Shown piece by piece: positions 27,608 through 36,127 of a stretch of DNA of 40,226 nt (position 1 is its first letter; each line of letters begins with the position of its first letter). The stretch is from NCBI GenBank assembly GCA_001898545.1, contig MKUB01000182.1, positions 1 to 40,226 on the forward strand. The letters run 5' to 3'. The stretch comes from Sphingomonadales bacterium 63-6 (lineage in GTDB: Bacteria > Pseudomonadota > Alphaproteobacteria > Sphingomonadales > Sphingomonadaceae). Both the position numbers and the translations under genes were made by a program. The notes under the pieces are model-generated. The model was not told where the DNA came from, ran no database searches, and saw only the letters and a list, made by a program, of their open reading frames with translations.

Positions 27608-28342
27608 ATGCCTCTCACCCTCGCCACCACCACTCCGGGTGAGCCGGAGATCTTCGCCTCCGTTCAGGGCGAAGGCCCCTCCATGGGCAAGCCCTGCGCC
27701 TTCGTGCGCCTATCCCGCTGCAACCTTGCCTGTGTGTGGTGCGACACGGCCTATACCTGGCGCTTCACCGGCGATAACCGCCCCCACCGCGATGGCATCG
27801 CCTATGATCGCGCGGAAAACCAGCTGACCCTGCCCGAGGAGGACGTGGCCGCGCGCATCGCCGCGTTAGGGATGAAGCGGCTGGTCATCACGGGCGGTGA
27901 ACCGCTGCTTCAGGCCCCCGCCCTTGCCCGCATGCTGGAATATCTGCCCGGCATGATCGTGGAGATCGAGACCAACGGAACGGTGAAGCCCGCCGAGGCG
28001 CTGGAGCCATTCGTGGCCCAATATAATGTCAGCCTCAAACTGTCGCACAGCGGCAATCCCGCAGAGCTGGCGCTTATCCCTGAACGTCTGGAAGGCTGGG
28101 TCGCCGAGCCGAAGGCGACTTTCAAATTCGTGGTCGCGACCATGGAAGATGTGGCCGAAGTGCTGGCGCTGGCGGAGGCCCATGCCATCCCGCGTGAACG
28201 CATAATGGTAATGGGCGAAGGAACCGACCAACAGACCCTTGAACGCCGCGAGGCATGGCTGGCCGATGTCTGCATCAGAGAGCAGTTGACTTTGTCCAAA
28301 AGGTTGCACATCCAGCTCTTCGGAGACAGCAGGGGCACATGA
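27608..28342 (+). CDS. queE: 7-carboxy-7-deazaguanine synthase QueE
   Basis: QueE is a radical-SAM enzyme that converts 6-carboxy-tetrahydropterin to 7-carboxy-7-deazaguanine in the pathway to the modified tRNA base queuosine. The 244-residue protein has the Fe-S cluster cysteines Cys38, Cys42 and Cys45 in SRCNLACVWCDTAY. It also has the substrate-end FASVQGEGPSMGKP, the glycine motif ITGGEPLL, and VEIETNGTV. Length is in the normal range. Other queuosine genes are not in the window. Its stop overlaps the start of the MATE gene (ATGA). Confidence 0.94.
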   Translation: MPLTLATTTPGEPEIFASVQGEGPSMGKPCAFVRLSRCNLACVWCDTAYTWRFTGDNRPHRDGIAYDRAENQLTLPEEDVAARIAALGMKRLVITGGEPLLQAPALARMLEYLPGMIVEIETNGTVKPAEALEPFVAQYNVSLKLSHSGNPAELALIPERLEGWVAEPKATFKFVVATMEDVAEVLALAEAHAIPRERIMVMGEGTDQQTLERREAWLADVCIREQLTLSKRLHIQLFGDSRGT

Positions 28343-29850
28343 CAATTCAAGCGGAAACGGGCGCGGAGCAGGGCGGCGAAATGGCGGAATCCGGCCACCC
28401 GAAGGGCCCACCGGGCAGGATGATGCGCGGTGACCTGACGCAGGGCCCGATCCTGCGCACCCTGATTCTGTTCAGCGTTCCCACGCTGATGGCCAACATC
28501 CTGCAATCCCTGTCCGGCACCGTCAATTCGATCTGGGTCGGGCGGATGCTGGGGGAAGAGGCGCTGGCCGCCACCGCCAATGCCAATATCGTGATGTTCC
28601 TGGTTTCCAGCGCCGCTTTCGGTTTCGGCATGGCGGGCACGGTGAAGATCGGCCAGCGCTTCGGCGCGCGCGATGTCGACGGCGCACGGCGCACCTTCGG
28701 CACCGCCGTGGGCTTTTGCAGCCTGCTGATGATCGCCATCGCGGCGCTCGGCTGGTATATCGCGCCGGGCCTGCTGAGTGTGCTGGAAACGCCGGAAGGC
28801 GCTTATGAGCTGGCGCTGACCTATCTGCGGATCATCTTCCTCTCCATGCCCTTCATGATGGTGTCGATCATCCTCACCATGGGGCTGCGCGGCACGGGGG
28901 ATGCACGCACGCCGCTGATCTTCATGGGCGTGACCGTGGCAATCGACGCGGTGTTCAACCCGCTGCTGATCGGCGGCTTCGGCCCGATCCCGGCACTGGG
29001 GATCGCGGGTTCGGCCCTGTCCACCATGCTGGCCAGCTTCGTCTCCTTCCTAGGCATGATCATCTATGTCTATGCGAAGGATCTGCCGCTGCGTCTGCGC
29101 GCCTCCGAGCTTTCCTATCTGCGCCCCCAGCGCGATGAGCTGGGCTATATCATCACCAAGGGCCTGCCGATGGGCGCCCAGATGCTGGTGATGAGCGCGG
29201 CGGGCATCATCGTGGTGGGCCTGGTCAACCGCGAAGGCCTGCTAATGACCGCCGCCTATGGCGCGGCCATGCAGCTGTTCACCTATATCCAGATGCCCGC
29301 CATGGCCATCGGTGGCGCGGTAAGCGCCATGGCCGCGCAATTCATCGGCGCGGGCAAGTGGGACAGGCTGGACAGCGTGACCCGCGCGGGCGTGATCGTG
29401 AACTTCGTGATGACCGGCGTCCTCACCGTAATATTGCTCCTGTTCGACCGGCCCGCCCTGGGCCTGTTCCTAGGGCCTGACAGCCCGGCCGTGCCGCTAG
29501 GCCGCCATATCCAGCTGCTGGCGGGATGGAACTTCGTCTTTTTCGGCGTGACCATGGTCTATTCCGCCACCATGCGCGCCGGCGGCGCGGTTATGGTGCC
29601 GCTGATCATCATCGCCATCGCGCTCTATCCGGTGCGCCTGGGCTTCTATTGGCTGACCTATGACTGGCTGGGCGCGGATGCGATCTGGTTCAGCTTCCCC
29701 GTGGCGGCCTTTTCCGGCCTGGTACTGGGTTGGTGGTTCTACCACTATTCCTCATGGCGCGAGGTCGCCAAGCCCGAAACCGAGGAAGAGGCTGTGGAAC
29801 AGGCGCAAGCCGAAGGGGAGCCTGCGGGCCGTTTCACGCCTTCGGTGTGA
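28339..29850 (+). CDS. MATE-family multidrug efflux transporter
   Basis: The 503-residue protein has about twelve membrane spans and the MATE layout of two six-span bundles. It shows ILFSVPTLMANILQSLSGTVNSIWVG at the start and a matching second half beginning near GYIITKGLPMGAQMLVMSAAG. MATE proteins export drugs or metabolites in exchange for H+ or Na+; the cargo here is unknown. The C-terminal 35 residues are rich in Glu and Ala. The ATG at 28339 follows AGGGG and overlaps the queE stop. An upstream start at 28255 lies inside queE and was rejected. Confidence 0.93.
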   Translation: MTIQAETGAEQGGEMAESGHPKGPPGRMMRGDLTQGPILRTLILFSVPTLMANILQSLSGTVNSIWVGRMLGEEALAATANANIVMFLVSSAAFGFGMAGTVKIGQRFGARDVDGARRTFGTAVGFCSLLMIAIAALGWYIAPGLLSVLETPEGAYELALTYLRIIFLSMPFMMVSIILTMGLRGTGDARTPLIFMGVTVAIDAVFNPLLIGGFGPIPALGIAGSALSTMLASFVSFLGMIIYVYAKDLPLRLRASELSYLRPQRDELGYIITKGLPMGAQMLVMSAAGIIVVGLVNREGLLMTAAYGAAMQLFTYIQMPAMAIGGAVSAMAAQFIGAGKWDRLDSVTRAGVIVNFVMTGVLTVILLLFDRPALGLFLGPDSPAVPLGRHIQLLAGWNFVFFGVTMVYSATMRAGGAVMVPLIIIAIALYPVRLGFYWLTYDWLGADAIWFSFPVAAFSGLVLGWWFYHYSSWREVAKPETEEEAVEQAQAEGEPAGRFTPSV

Positions 29851-29898
29851 TTGATCAGCCGCCCAGGCGCGCGCGGGGGTGAGTGGAATTCACCGCCC
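29834..29898. terminator. Two hairpins between convergent genes, possible terminator
   Basis: TCACGCC-TTC-GGTGTGA (29834-29850, one G·T pair) folds over the MATE stop codon. GGTGA-N7-TCACC (29878-29894) folds over the stop of the HerA-like gene. Neither is followed by a clear U run, so termination here is only a suggestion. Confidence 0.3.
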
Positions 29899-31599
29899 CT
29901 GCGAGCGCCAGCGCTGGACCACGCGCTGAACCATGTCCTCTTCCCCGCCGGACTGACGCCACAGATCGACGAAGCTGGGATCGTCGGAAGCCGGGCGCCG
30001 CGAATCTTCCAGATTGTCGAAGGACACGCGGATCGGGATCGAAACGCCCTCCCCCACGATGATGCATTCCCGGTTGCGCAGCGCCGGGATGGAATCGAGG
30101 AAACCGCGCGCGCCTTCAGGCATGGCGGCTTTAACGAAGCTCTGGTCGCGCTCGTTGTTGAGGCGCATCGAAATGATCGTGCCGCATTGGGAGAGGACAC
30201 CTTCGGCAAGGTCTGACGGGCGCTGAGTGATCAGGCCCAGCGACACGCCATATTTGCGGCCTTCCTTGGCAATGCGCGACAGGATACGTCCCACGGAAGA
30301 GCCATCGGCATTCTTCTCGTTCGGCACATATCTGTGCGCTTCCTCGCACACCAGCAGGATGGGCCGCTGTTTCTCTTCCCGCCCCCAGATTGCGAAATCG
30401 AACACCAGCCGGCTCAGCACCGCCACCACGGTGGAGGTAATATCCGAAGGCACGCCCGAGACATCGATGATCGAGATTGGCTTGCCGGAAGGGGGCATGC
30501 GGAAGATCTTGGAGATGAACTCCGCCATCGTATCGCCCACCAGCATGCCGGAGAACATGAACTGATAACGCGGATCGGCCTTGAGCTCGTCGATCTTCGT
30601 CTTGATCCGCATATAGGGCGCGGATGAGGTCGCCTTGTCGAGCTTGCCCATCTCATTCTGGATGATGTTGGTCAGGTCCGACAGGAGATAGGGGATCGGC
30701 GAATCCACCGTGATCTTGCCCATGCTCGCCGCAAGCCGGTTCTTGCTGCGCGCCTCCAGCAGGCACTTGGCGAGAATGTCCGCATCCTCCTGCAGAGCAT
30801 TGCCGGTGGTCTTCAGGAAGACTTCGCAATGTTCCTCGAAGTTCATCAGCCAATAGGGCATCTGCAGGTTCGACACGTCATAGATTACGCCGGTGCTGCG
30901 AAACGCCGCCGAATATTCGCCATGCGGATCGATCATCACGATATGGCCCTGCGGCGCGGCCTCGCAGATGCGGTGCAGGATCAGCGCCGCACTGGTCGAT
31001 TTACCGGTACCGGTGGAGCCCAGCAGGGCGAAATGCTTGCCCAGCATGGCATCGATGTAAATGCCCGCGCGAATGTCGCTGGTGGGATAGACCGTGCCGA
31101 CCTGAATGGCCGAGCGGCCATCCGAGGCGTAAATCTGCCTCAGATCCGCATTGGTCGCGGGATAGATCAGCGCACCGGGAATGGGATAGCGGGTCACGCC
31201 GCGGCGGAAGCTGTGAATGCGGCCGGTCAGTCGCTCCTCGTCACCCTCGCCCAGAAAGTCGATATTGGCGACGATGCTGGAATTGGGGCCGCGCCGATCC
31301 TGCCGCTGGTTGCGCACGCTGGCCAGCAGCCAGCCACCGGGCACGCGAATTTTCACCTGGCTGCCCACTTGCCCCGCCAGCGCAATGGAAGGATCGGCAT
31401 CAGCCGCGCATTCATTGAGCCGTTCGAGATCGAGCGCGATCTGCGAGCCGGAACCCGCGATCTCCAGCACTACCCCAATGGGCTGGCCGGCATTATCGCT
31501 GGGCGGAAGCGGCGCGGCATGCTGCGGCGCCTGCCTCGCATCTTGGGGCGGCTCCGTTGCTTGAGCTGGCCTGAAATACTGCTTGTCCAGATCGGTCAT
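29890..31599 (-). CDS. HerA/DUF87-type hexameric ATPase (putative DNA translocase)
   Basis: The 569-residue protein belongs to the HerA–FtsK branch of P-loop ATPases. A Pro/Ala/Gln-rich N-terminus (10-40) and a beta-barrel HAS-like region (about 45-170) precede Walker A GSTGTGKST (194-202). DPHGEYSAAF, a helical insert, Walker B ILLVCEEAHRYVP (about 430-442), and the sensor segment LGLITQRPSDLAEGVLSQC follow. HerA ATPases often work with the nuclease NurA in DNA end resection, but no nurA gene is next to it. This bacterial type is common as a stand-alone gene in alphaproteobacteria. The ATG at 31599 gives MTDLDKQYFRP; a longer in-frame start at 31638 lacks support. Confidence 0.88.
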   Translation of the reverse strand: MTDLDKQYFRPAQATEPPQDARQAPQHAAPLPPSDNAGQPIGVVLEIAGSGSQIALDLERLNECAADADPSIALAGQVGSQVKIRVPGGWLLASVRNQRQDRRGPNSSIVANIDFLGEGDEERLTGRIHSFRRGVTRYPIPGALIYPATNADLRQIYASDGRSAIQVGTVYPTSDIRAGIYIDAMLGKHFALLGSTGTGKSTSAALILHRICEAAPQGHIVMIDPHGEYSAAFRSTGVIYDVSNLQMPYWLMNFEEHCEVFLKTTGNALQEDADILAKCLLEARSKNRLAASMGKITVDSPIPYLLSDLTNIIQNEMGKLDKATSSAPYMRIKTKIDELKADPRYQFMFSGMLVGDTMAEFISKIFRMPPSGKPISIIDVSGVPSDITSTVVAVLSRLVFDFAIWGREEKQRPILLVCEEAHRYVPNEKNADGSSVGRILSRIAKEGRKYGVSLGLITQRPSDLAEGVLSQCGTIISMRLNNERDQSFVKAAMPEGARGFLDSIPALRNRECIIVGEGVSIPIRVSFDNLEDSRRPASDDPSFVDLWRQSGGEEDMVQRVVQRWRSQGR

Positions 31600-31695
31600 T
31601 CGCCCCTCGCAGTGGCGTGTCTGCAAAGCGCACCGCATAGGAAAATGGCGTTAATATCGCGTCAATGCGGCCCTTCGTGCCAGCCTCTGTCCGGA

Positions 31696-32463
31696 TCAGA
31701 CCAGCGCGAACAGGCGGCCCGCCACCCAGCCCATCAGGACGGATAAAACACAGGCGATCAGGCCGTAGAACAAGGGCTGGTCTTCGGAGAACTGGGCAAT
31801 GAACCGCTCAAACCCCTCCTTGCGCACCTCCACCCGCGAAACGGCAGAGGCCACCACACGGCCACGCGTGATGGCGAAAGTCTCCGCCGTATAGGTGCCG
31901 GTCTGCACACTGGAGGGCAGAGCGATCCGCGCCTGATAAAGCACCTGCTCGCTTACCGAGACGCCCTTGTCATCCTGTTTGTAGAGTCCTTCCCGCGTGC
32001 GCAGATCCACCAGACCAGCGGCAAAACGCGCCTGTTCTTCCGGATCGATCGCTCCGATGGGTGACAATTGCAGCCAGGCTAGCCCCAGTTCATAAATGGC
32101 TGCGGTCCGCTCATCCACGATGTCTTTGATCGGTCGGGAACTGGCGACGGCGAAGAAGGACGGAGCGGAGCGGAAATCGCTGCTGTCCACATTCACCCAG
32201 ATGCCCGCGATCTTCTGCTTTTCACGCAGGCGGATCGATTGGGTCGGCCCCTTCAGCACCACCACAATATCGTAATCACGCCCCGCGCGAATGCCGCTGG
32301 GGTCCAATATCGCGCCGTAAAGCAGCAATTCCGTGCCGGTGAAGCCCTGCCGCACTTGAATCTCGTGCTGGGAAACCTCTGGCACAAGGATCGGGTCGCG
32401 CTGGCCCGACAGTGTGAAGAAGGCCAGCAGCGCCAGCAGCGCAGATGCAGCGCGCCCACTCAT
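31696..32463 (-). CDS. TIGR02186-family (Alph_Pro_TM) membrane protein, partner of TauE/SafE
   Basis: The 255-residue protein has an N-terminal signal segment (about 1-20), a periplasmic beta-rich body and one C-terminal membrane span (about 235-253). The body contains FTGTELLLYGAILDP, YDIVVVLKGPTQSIRLREK and GIWVNVDSSDF, all features of the alphaproteobacterial transmembrane family TIGR02186/PF09608. Its ATG overlaps the stop of the TauE/SafE permease gene (ATGA). The pair is known to co-occur, which suggests the protein assists the permease in the periplasm. Its biochemical role is not known. Confidence 0.9.
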   Translation of the reverse strand: MSGRAASALLALLAFFTLSGQRDPILVPEVSQHEIQVRQGFTGTELLLYGAILDPSGIRAGRDYDIVVVLKGPTQSIRLREKQKIAGIWVNVDSSDFRSAPSFFAVASSRPIKDIVDERTAAIYELGLAWLQLSPIGAIDPEEQARFAAGLVDLRTREGLYKQDDKGVSVSEQVLYQARIALPSSVQTGTYTAETFAITRGRVVASAVSRVEVRKEGFERFIAQFSEDQPLFYGLIACVLSVLMGWVAGRLFALV

Positions 32464-33374
32464 AGCGGGACCACCGTGTAAATCTCGTCCGGCCGGTATC
32501 CCAGACCAAAGGCCATGCGCAGCGCAATGGCGAGGACGATAGCGGCAAGGGCGAAGCGCAGATAGACCGGCTTGGCCTTCTGCGCGAACTTCACCCCCAA
32601 TTGCGCCCCGGTAACCGAGCCGATCAGCAACATCCCGGCCAGCACCATGTCCACCGCCTTGGTGGTCAGCGCATGCATCATGGTGGTGACCATGGTGACG
32701 AACAGTATCTGGAACAGAGACGTGCCCACCACGACATTGGCGCTCATCCCAAGGATGTAGAGCATGGCGGGGACCAGAATGAAGCCGCCGCCGACCCCCA
32801 TCAGCATCGTCATGATCCCGGTCAGGATGCCCAGGATCAAGGGTGCGAGGGGAGAAATGTAGAGGCCGGAGCGATAGAAGCGCCAGCGCAAGGGCAGGCT
32901 GGCGACCAGCGGGTGATGCCGCCGCTTGCGCGCAGGCGGGGCATTGCCGCTGCGCATGGCGCGGATGGTCTGGATGCTTTCGCGCATCATCAGCGCGCCG
33001 ATCGTGCCGAGCAGCACGACATACAGGATGTTGATCACCGTATCGATCTGGCCAATCGCCTCAAGGATACGGAATAGCACTGCACCGATGCCGGTGCCGA
33101 TGACGCCGCCCGCCACCAGAACTGCACCGATACGATAATCGACGCCGTTGCGGCGCGTATGGGCAAGCACGCCGGAAACGCTGGCGCCCGTGACCTGACT
33201 GGCCGCGCTGGCTGCCGCGACCGTGGGCGGTACGCCATAGAAAATCAGCAGCGGAGTGGTCAGGAACCCACCGCCAACTCCGAAAATGCCCGAGAGGAGG
33301 CCCGTCAACGCACCCAGGCCAATGATCACCAGACCATTGACCGCCAGATTGGCGATTGGGAGATAGACGTCCAT
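32460..33374 (-). CDS. TauE/SafE-family anion (sulfite/organosulfonate) permease
   Basis: The 304-residue membrane protein has about eight spans and the TauE/SafE signatures GIFGVGGGFLTTPLLIF (about 29-45) and MLMGVGGGFILVPAMLYILG in the second half, an inverted repeat of the same motif. Family members export or import small anions such as sulfite, sulfoacetate or taurine-derived products; the real substrate is not given by the sequence. A basic cytoplasmic loop (ARKRRHHP) lies in the middle. It is first in a two-gene operon with the TIGR02186 protein. GGGGA sits close to the start codon. Confidence 0.9.
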   Translation of the reverse strand: MDVYLPIANLAVNGLVIIGLGALTGLLSGIFGVGGGFLTTPLLIFYGVPPTVAAASAASQVTGASVSGVLAHTRRNGVDYRIGAVLVAGGVIGTGIGAVLFRILEAIGQIDTVINILYVVLLGTIGALMMRESIQTIRAMRSGNAPPARKRRHHPLVASLPLRWRFYRSGLYISPLAPLILGILTGIMTMLMGVGGGFILVPAMLYILGMSANVVVGTSLFQILFVTMVTTMMHALTTKAVDMVLAGMLLIGSVTGAQLGVKFAQKAKPVYLRFALAAIVLAIALRMAFGLGYRPDEIYTVVPL

Positions 33375-33471
33375 GTCCCCGCGTAACGCAGCGTTGCGGC
33401 GGATTAAAGGCGCTGCGCCCGAAATTCCGCCAAAATCAGGTGGAAGAGCGGGCCCCGCTCACCAGCTACGC

Positions 33472-34608
33472 CTAAAATCCCGTCGAAACCGTGATAGCCG
33501 CCCCGTCGGAAGGCTCAGCCTGTCCCGCAACCCGCATGCGCCAGTCCACCGACACGCGCGAATTAAGTTTGCCCAGCGGCATGTAGACGGAAGCCGCAGG
33601 CCCGACATCCAGACGCCCTGCCCCTTTCTGTGCTCCACCCCAGACACCTGCGCCCGCATGGATATCCATCGTGCCGATCTTGACCACCGGCCGCTCCGCC
33701 CGGACCTGCCCATCGACAAAGGCGCTCGAATAATCGCCCCAGACATAGCCTGCCTGCGCGTAGGCTTCCGCACGAACGCCCAGCGGAAGTTGGACAGGGG
33801 GTAATTGCGTTACCGCATAGGCTGCCGGCCTAATGGAATTCCGGCCGTTCACTTTGGCAATCCGACCCTCTGCTGTGAGAGTCACGGGCACATCGGACAA
33901 GGGGCGCGCCGAAACACCGAGCGCGCCTTCAACCTCCTGGGCACCACCCATAGCCTGGCTGATCCGGCCATAGATTTCAGGGCGATGCCCGCTCCTCGGC
34001 ATAACCCGATAGCGCACCACCATGCCTGCCTGGCTGGCACCATAACTGGTCCGCCCCGATGCGAGCGCCGCTGTGGTATCCTGACGCAGCAGCGCCCAGC
34101 TATCGACCGCCCATCGGCGCAAGGGCTGCGCCTGCACGGCCTGAACCGCAGGCTGGAACGGCGCGGCTTGCGGAGTCGACTGCGCCCCGCTTGCCTCGGT
34201 GTTGGAAACACCCGGGATCAGCGAATAGCTCCATGGCGGAATCCCGGTCGAAGGCATCATGACCTCCTGCATCGGGCCCCGCATGCCGGAGCCACGCATT
34301 GCGACCGGAGCACCTTGCTGTTGCCAGATCGTACCGGGCCGAACAAATCCCATCCGCATTATGATCTGCTCGATCAGTCCCGGATCGGGTTCCGCAACGA
34401 CATAAACGACAGCAGGCACTTGCTGAACTTCCGGCCTGAGCCCCGCCTGGGGCATCTGTCCGGTGGCCGCAACTGCCTTCCCGGCGAAACTCTGCACCGC
34501 GTGTAGCTGCGGAATCTCGCCAAATGCGCCGCGCAGCCCGATCCAGCCGCCAAGCACAAGCAACAGCATCATAATCGGCCGGCCGCGTGGCGGCCTGTAG
34601 CTATTCAT
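33472..34608 (-). CDS. NfrA C-terminal-domain-like envelope protein (reduced NfrA)
   Basis: The 378-residue protein has an N-terminal hydrophobic segment (about 12-31) that may be a signal anchor. A long Pro/Gln/Ala-rich region follows (about 45-165), then a beta-rich C-terminal domain (about 205-378) ending in VSTGF. The stretch from AYAQAGYVWGDY through GAGVWGGAQKG, RLDVGPAASVY and WRMRVAGQAEPSDGAA resembles, from memory, the NfrA C-terminal domain found in the N4-phage receptor NfrA. The terminal Phe fits an outer-membrane beta-barrel signal. Full NfrA proteins are near 990 residues with TPR repeats, which are missing here. It overlaps the glycosyltransferase gene by four bases. The domain call is moderately sure; function is inference. 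Confidence 0.65.
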   Translation of the reverse strand: MNSYRPPRGRPIMMLLLVLGGWIGLRGAFGEIPQLHAVQSFAGKAVAATGQMPQAGLRPEVQQVPAVVYVVAEPDPGLIEQIIMRMGFVRPGTIWQQQGAPVAMRGSGMRGPMQEVMMPSTGIPPWSYSLIPGVSNTEASGAQSTPQAAPFQPAVQAVQAQPLRRWAVDSWALLRQDTTAALASGRTSYGASQAGMVVRYRVMPRSGHRPEIYGRISQAMGGAQEVEGALGVSARPLSDVPVTLTAEGRIAKVNGRNSIRPAAYAVTQLPPVQLPLGVRAEAYAQAGYVWGDYSSAFVDGQVRAERPVVKIGTMDIHAGAGVWGGAQKGAGRLDVGPAASVYMPLGKLNSRVSVDWRMRVAGQAEPSDGAAITVSTGF

Positions 34609-36005
34609 GCCGCCGCCCCCCTCTTAATGGCCGGATGGGAATCGTGATGTGTCTTGTCCCAGCGGGGAACCACGCCTGCGAGGCTGGCGAGATATGAGAA
34701 CAACGCCCGCCGCCCCGCCATGATCGCAATGACATTAGCCACCGGTATGCGCGCAATAGCGCGGATACCCTCGCCCATTCCATATTCGCGCGTTGTGAAC
34801 GCAAAACGCATCGCCGCGCGCCAGACGAAGCTCGCGAAGTTGATCGCCACTAGAGAAACCAGCAGCCCGTCAGTGACCGGATAGCGGCCAAAGCCAAGCT
34901 CTTCGGCTGCCCACAGCACCGCTGCGATGACGAGGAGAAGATAGGCAATCGCGAGCACGAGGGCGGTCAGCGGTCCGCGCCGGTCCCGCATACGCATCCA
35001 CAATTCCACGGGGTGGGGATGCCAGCCCAACCGGTCCCATCCCTGAAAGGCAATTCCGTGAACCCAGCGGGTCTTCTGTCGGATCGCAGCGTTTAGCTGA
35101 GCCGGGAAACAGGCGCGCGTCGCCACCAGTTCACCATCATCCCCGCGAAGACGCAGGAAGCGTGACTTGCCGCCCAAGGCCTTGATGCGGATACCCAGTT
35201 CGTAGTCCTCGGTCAGGCTATCAACCGCGAAAGGCCCCTCGCTGCCCGACCGGACAGCAGTCAACCGGCCGAGTATCGGGCGGGCAAAAGCGCACCCAAC
35301 CCCGGCTGCGGGAAGTCCGGCGGAAAGAGCATCGCGCACGACCATTGCCTTGGCGTGAGCCTCGGCAAATTCATCGAGATAATGGCCCGCAACCCAGCGC
35401 GATCCGCCCTGAGGTTCCGGCCTGACCGGAAGCTGGATGAAGTCCGCCCGATCCAGCTCATTGTCCAGAACCGCCAAAGCTGCCGGATCGACCATATCTT
35501 CAGCATCGTGGAGCAGCACCATCCGACACTCTTCGCCCCTCCGCCGCTCATCATCGCACATCGCTCGATAAAGCCGGTTGAGACAATCGGCCTTAGTGGT
35601 CGGTCCATCGCGATCATGGATGACCAGCCTAACCCGGGCGTCGCTTCGGGCCGCTTGCATCACGGCTTCCATCGTAGCCGGGTCATTGCGATAACAACCG
35701 ACATACAGGGTCAGGTCACGCTGCGGCCAGACGGACAGGGCATGAGTAACAGTCGCTCCGATAACATCGGCTTCCCGCCATGCTGGGATGAAGACAGCCG
35801 CCCTGCCCTTAAGCGGCCGAGCGGCCTCAGCGGCCCGATCGATCCGGCCCGTTCGAGCACGGCCGGTCAGTTTCAGCCATCCCCACACTACGTCGATGCC
35901 GAATTCGTCAAGCGCGCCGAGCAGGAAGAAACATCCTGCAAAAAGCAGTAACTCATGCTCCGCCAATGCGAGCCAGTCGAGCAGCGCAGATGCCCCAACT
36001 TCCAC
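34605..36005 (-). CDS. NfrB-like family 2 glycosyltransferase without c-di-GMP-binding domain
   Basis: The 466-residue inner-membrane protein has a first span (about 18-35) and a GT-A catalytic domain (about 65-320). That domain carries VFIPAWREADVI, the metal-binding HDAED (166-170), TEDYELG (265-271) and the Q-x-x-RW motif QKTRW (310-314), as in processive synthases and NfrB. Three or four more spans follow (about 345-440). E. coli NfrB is about 745 residues and ends in an MshEN domain that binds c-di-GMP to switch on a ManNAc polymer; that domain is absent here. The start is a GTG with GGGGG upstream. It is first of a two-gene operon with the NfrA-like gene. Confidence 0.82.
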   Translation of the reverse strand: MEVGASALLDWLALAEHELLLFAGCFFLLGALDEFGIDVVWGWLKLTGRARTGRIDRAAEAARPLKGRAAVFIPAWREADVIGATVTHALSVWPQRDLTLYVGCYRNDPATMEAVMQAARSDARVRLVIHDRDGPTTKADCLNRLYRAMCDDERRRGEECRMVLLHDAEDMVDPAALAVLDNELDRADFIQLPVRPEPQGGSRWVAGHYLDEFAEAHAKAMVVRDALSAGLPAAGVGCAFARPILGRLTAVRSGSEGPFAVDSLTEDYELGIRIKALGGKSRFLRLRGDDGELVATRACFPAQLNAAIRQKTRWVHGIAFQGWDRLGWHPHPVELWMRMRDRRGPLTALVLAIAYLLLVIAAVLWAAEELGFGRYPVTDGLLVSLVAINFASFVWRAAMRFAFTTREYGMGEGIRAIARIPVANVIAIMAGRRALFSYLASLAGVVPRWDKTHHDSHPAIKRGAAA

Positions 36006-36127
36006 TAATGCGACCCCCGATTCCCCTTATTTCTTAAGCTACTGACCACAGCAGGCCTGCGCAACGCGAGAAACATCCATTACCGCATTTGCTTGCATCT
36101 CGCGGCGCCATCGGAAAGTGTGGGGCC

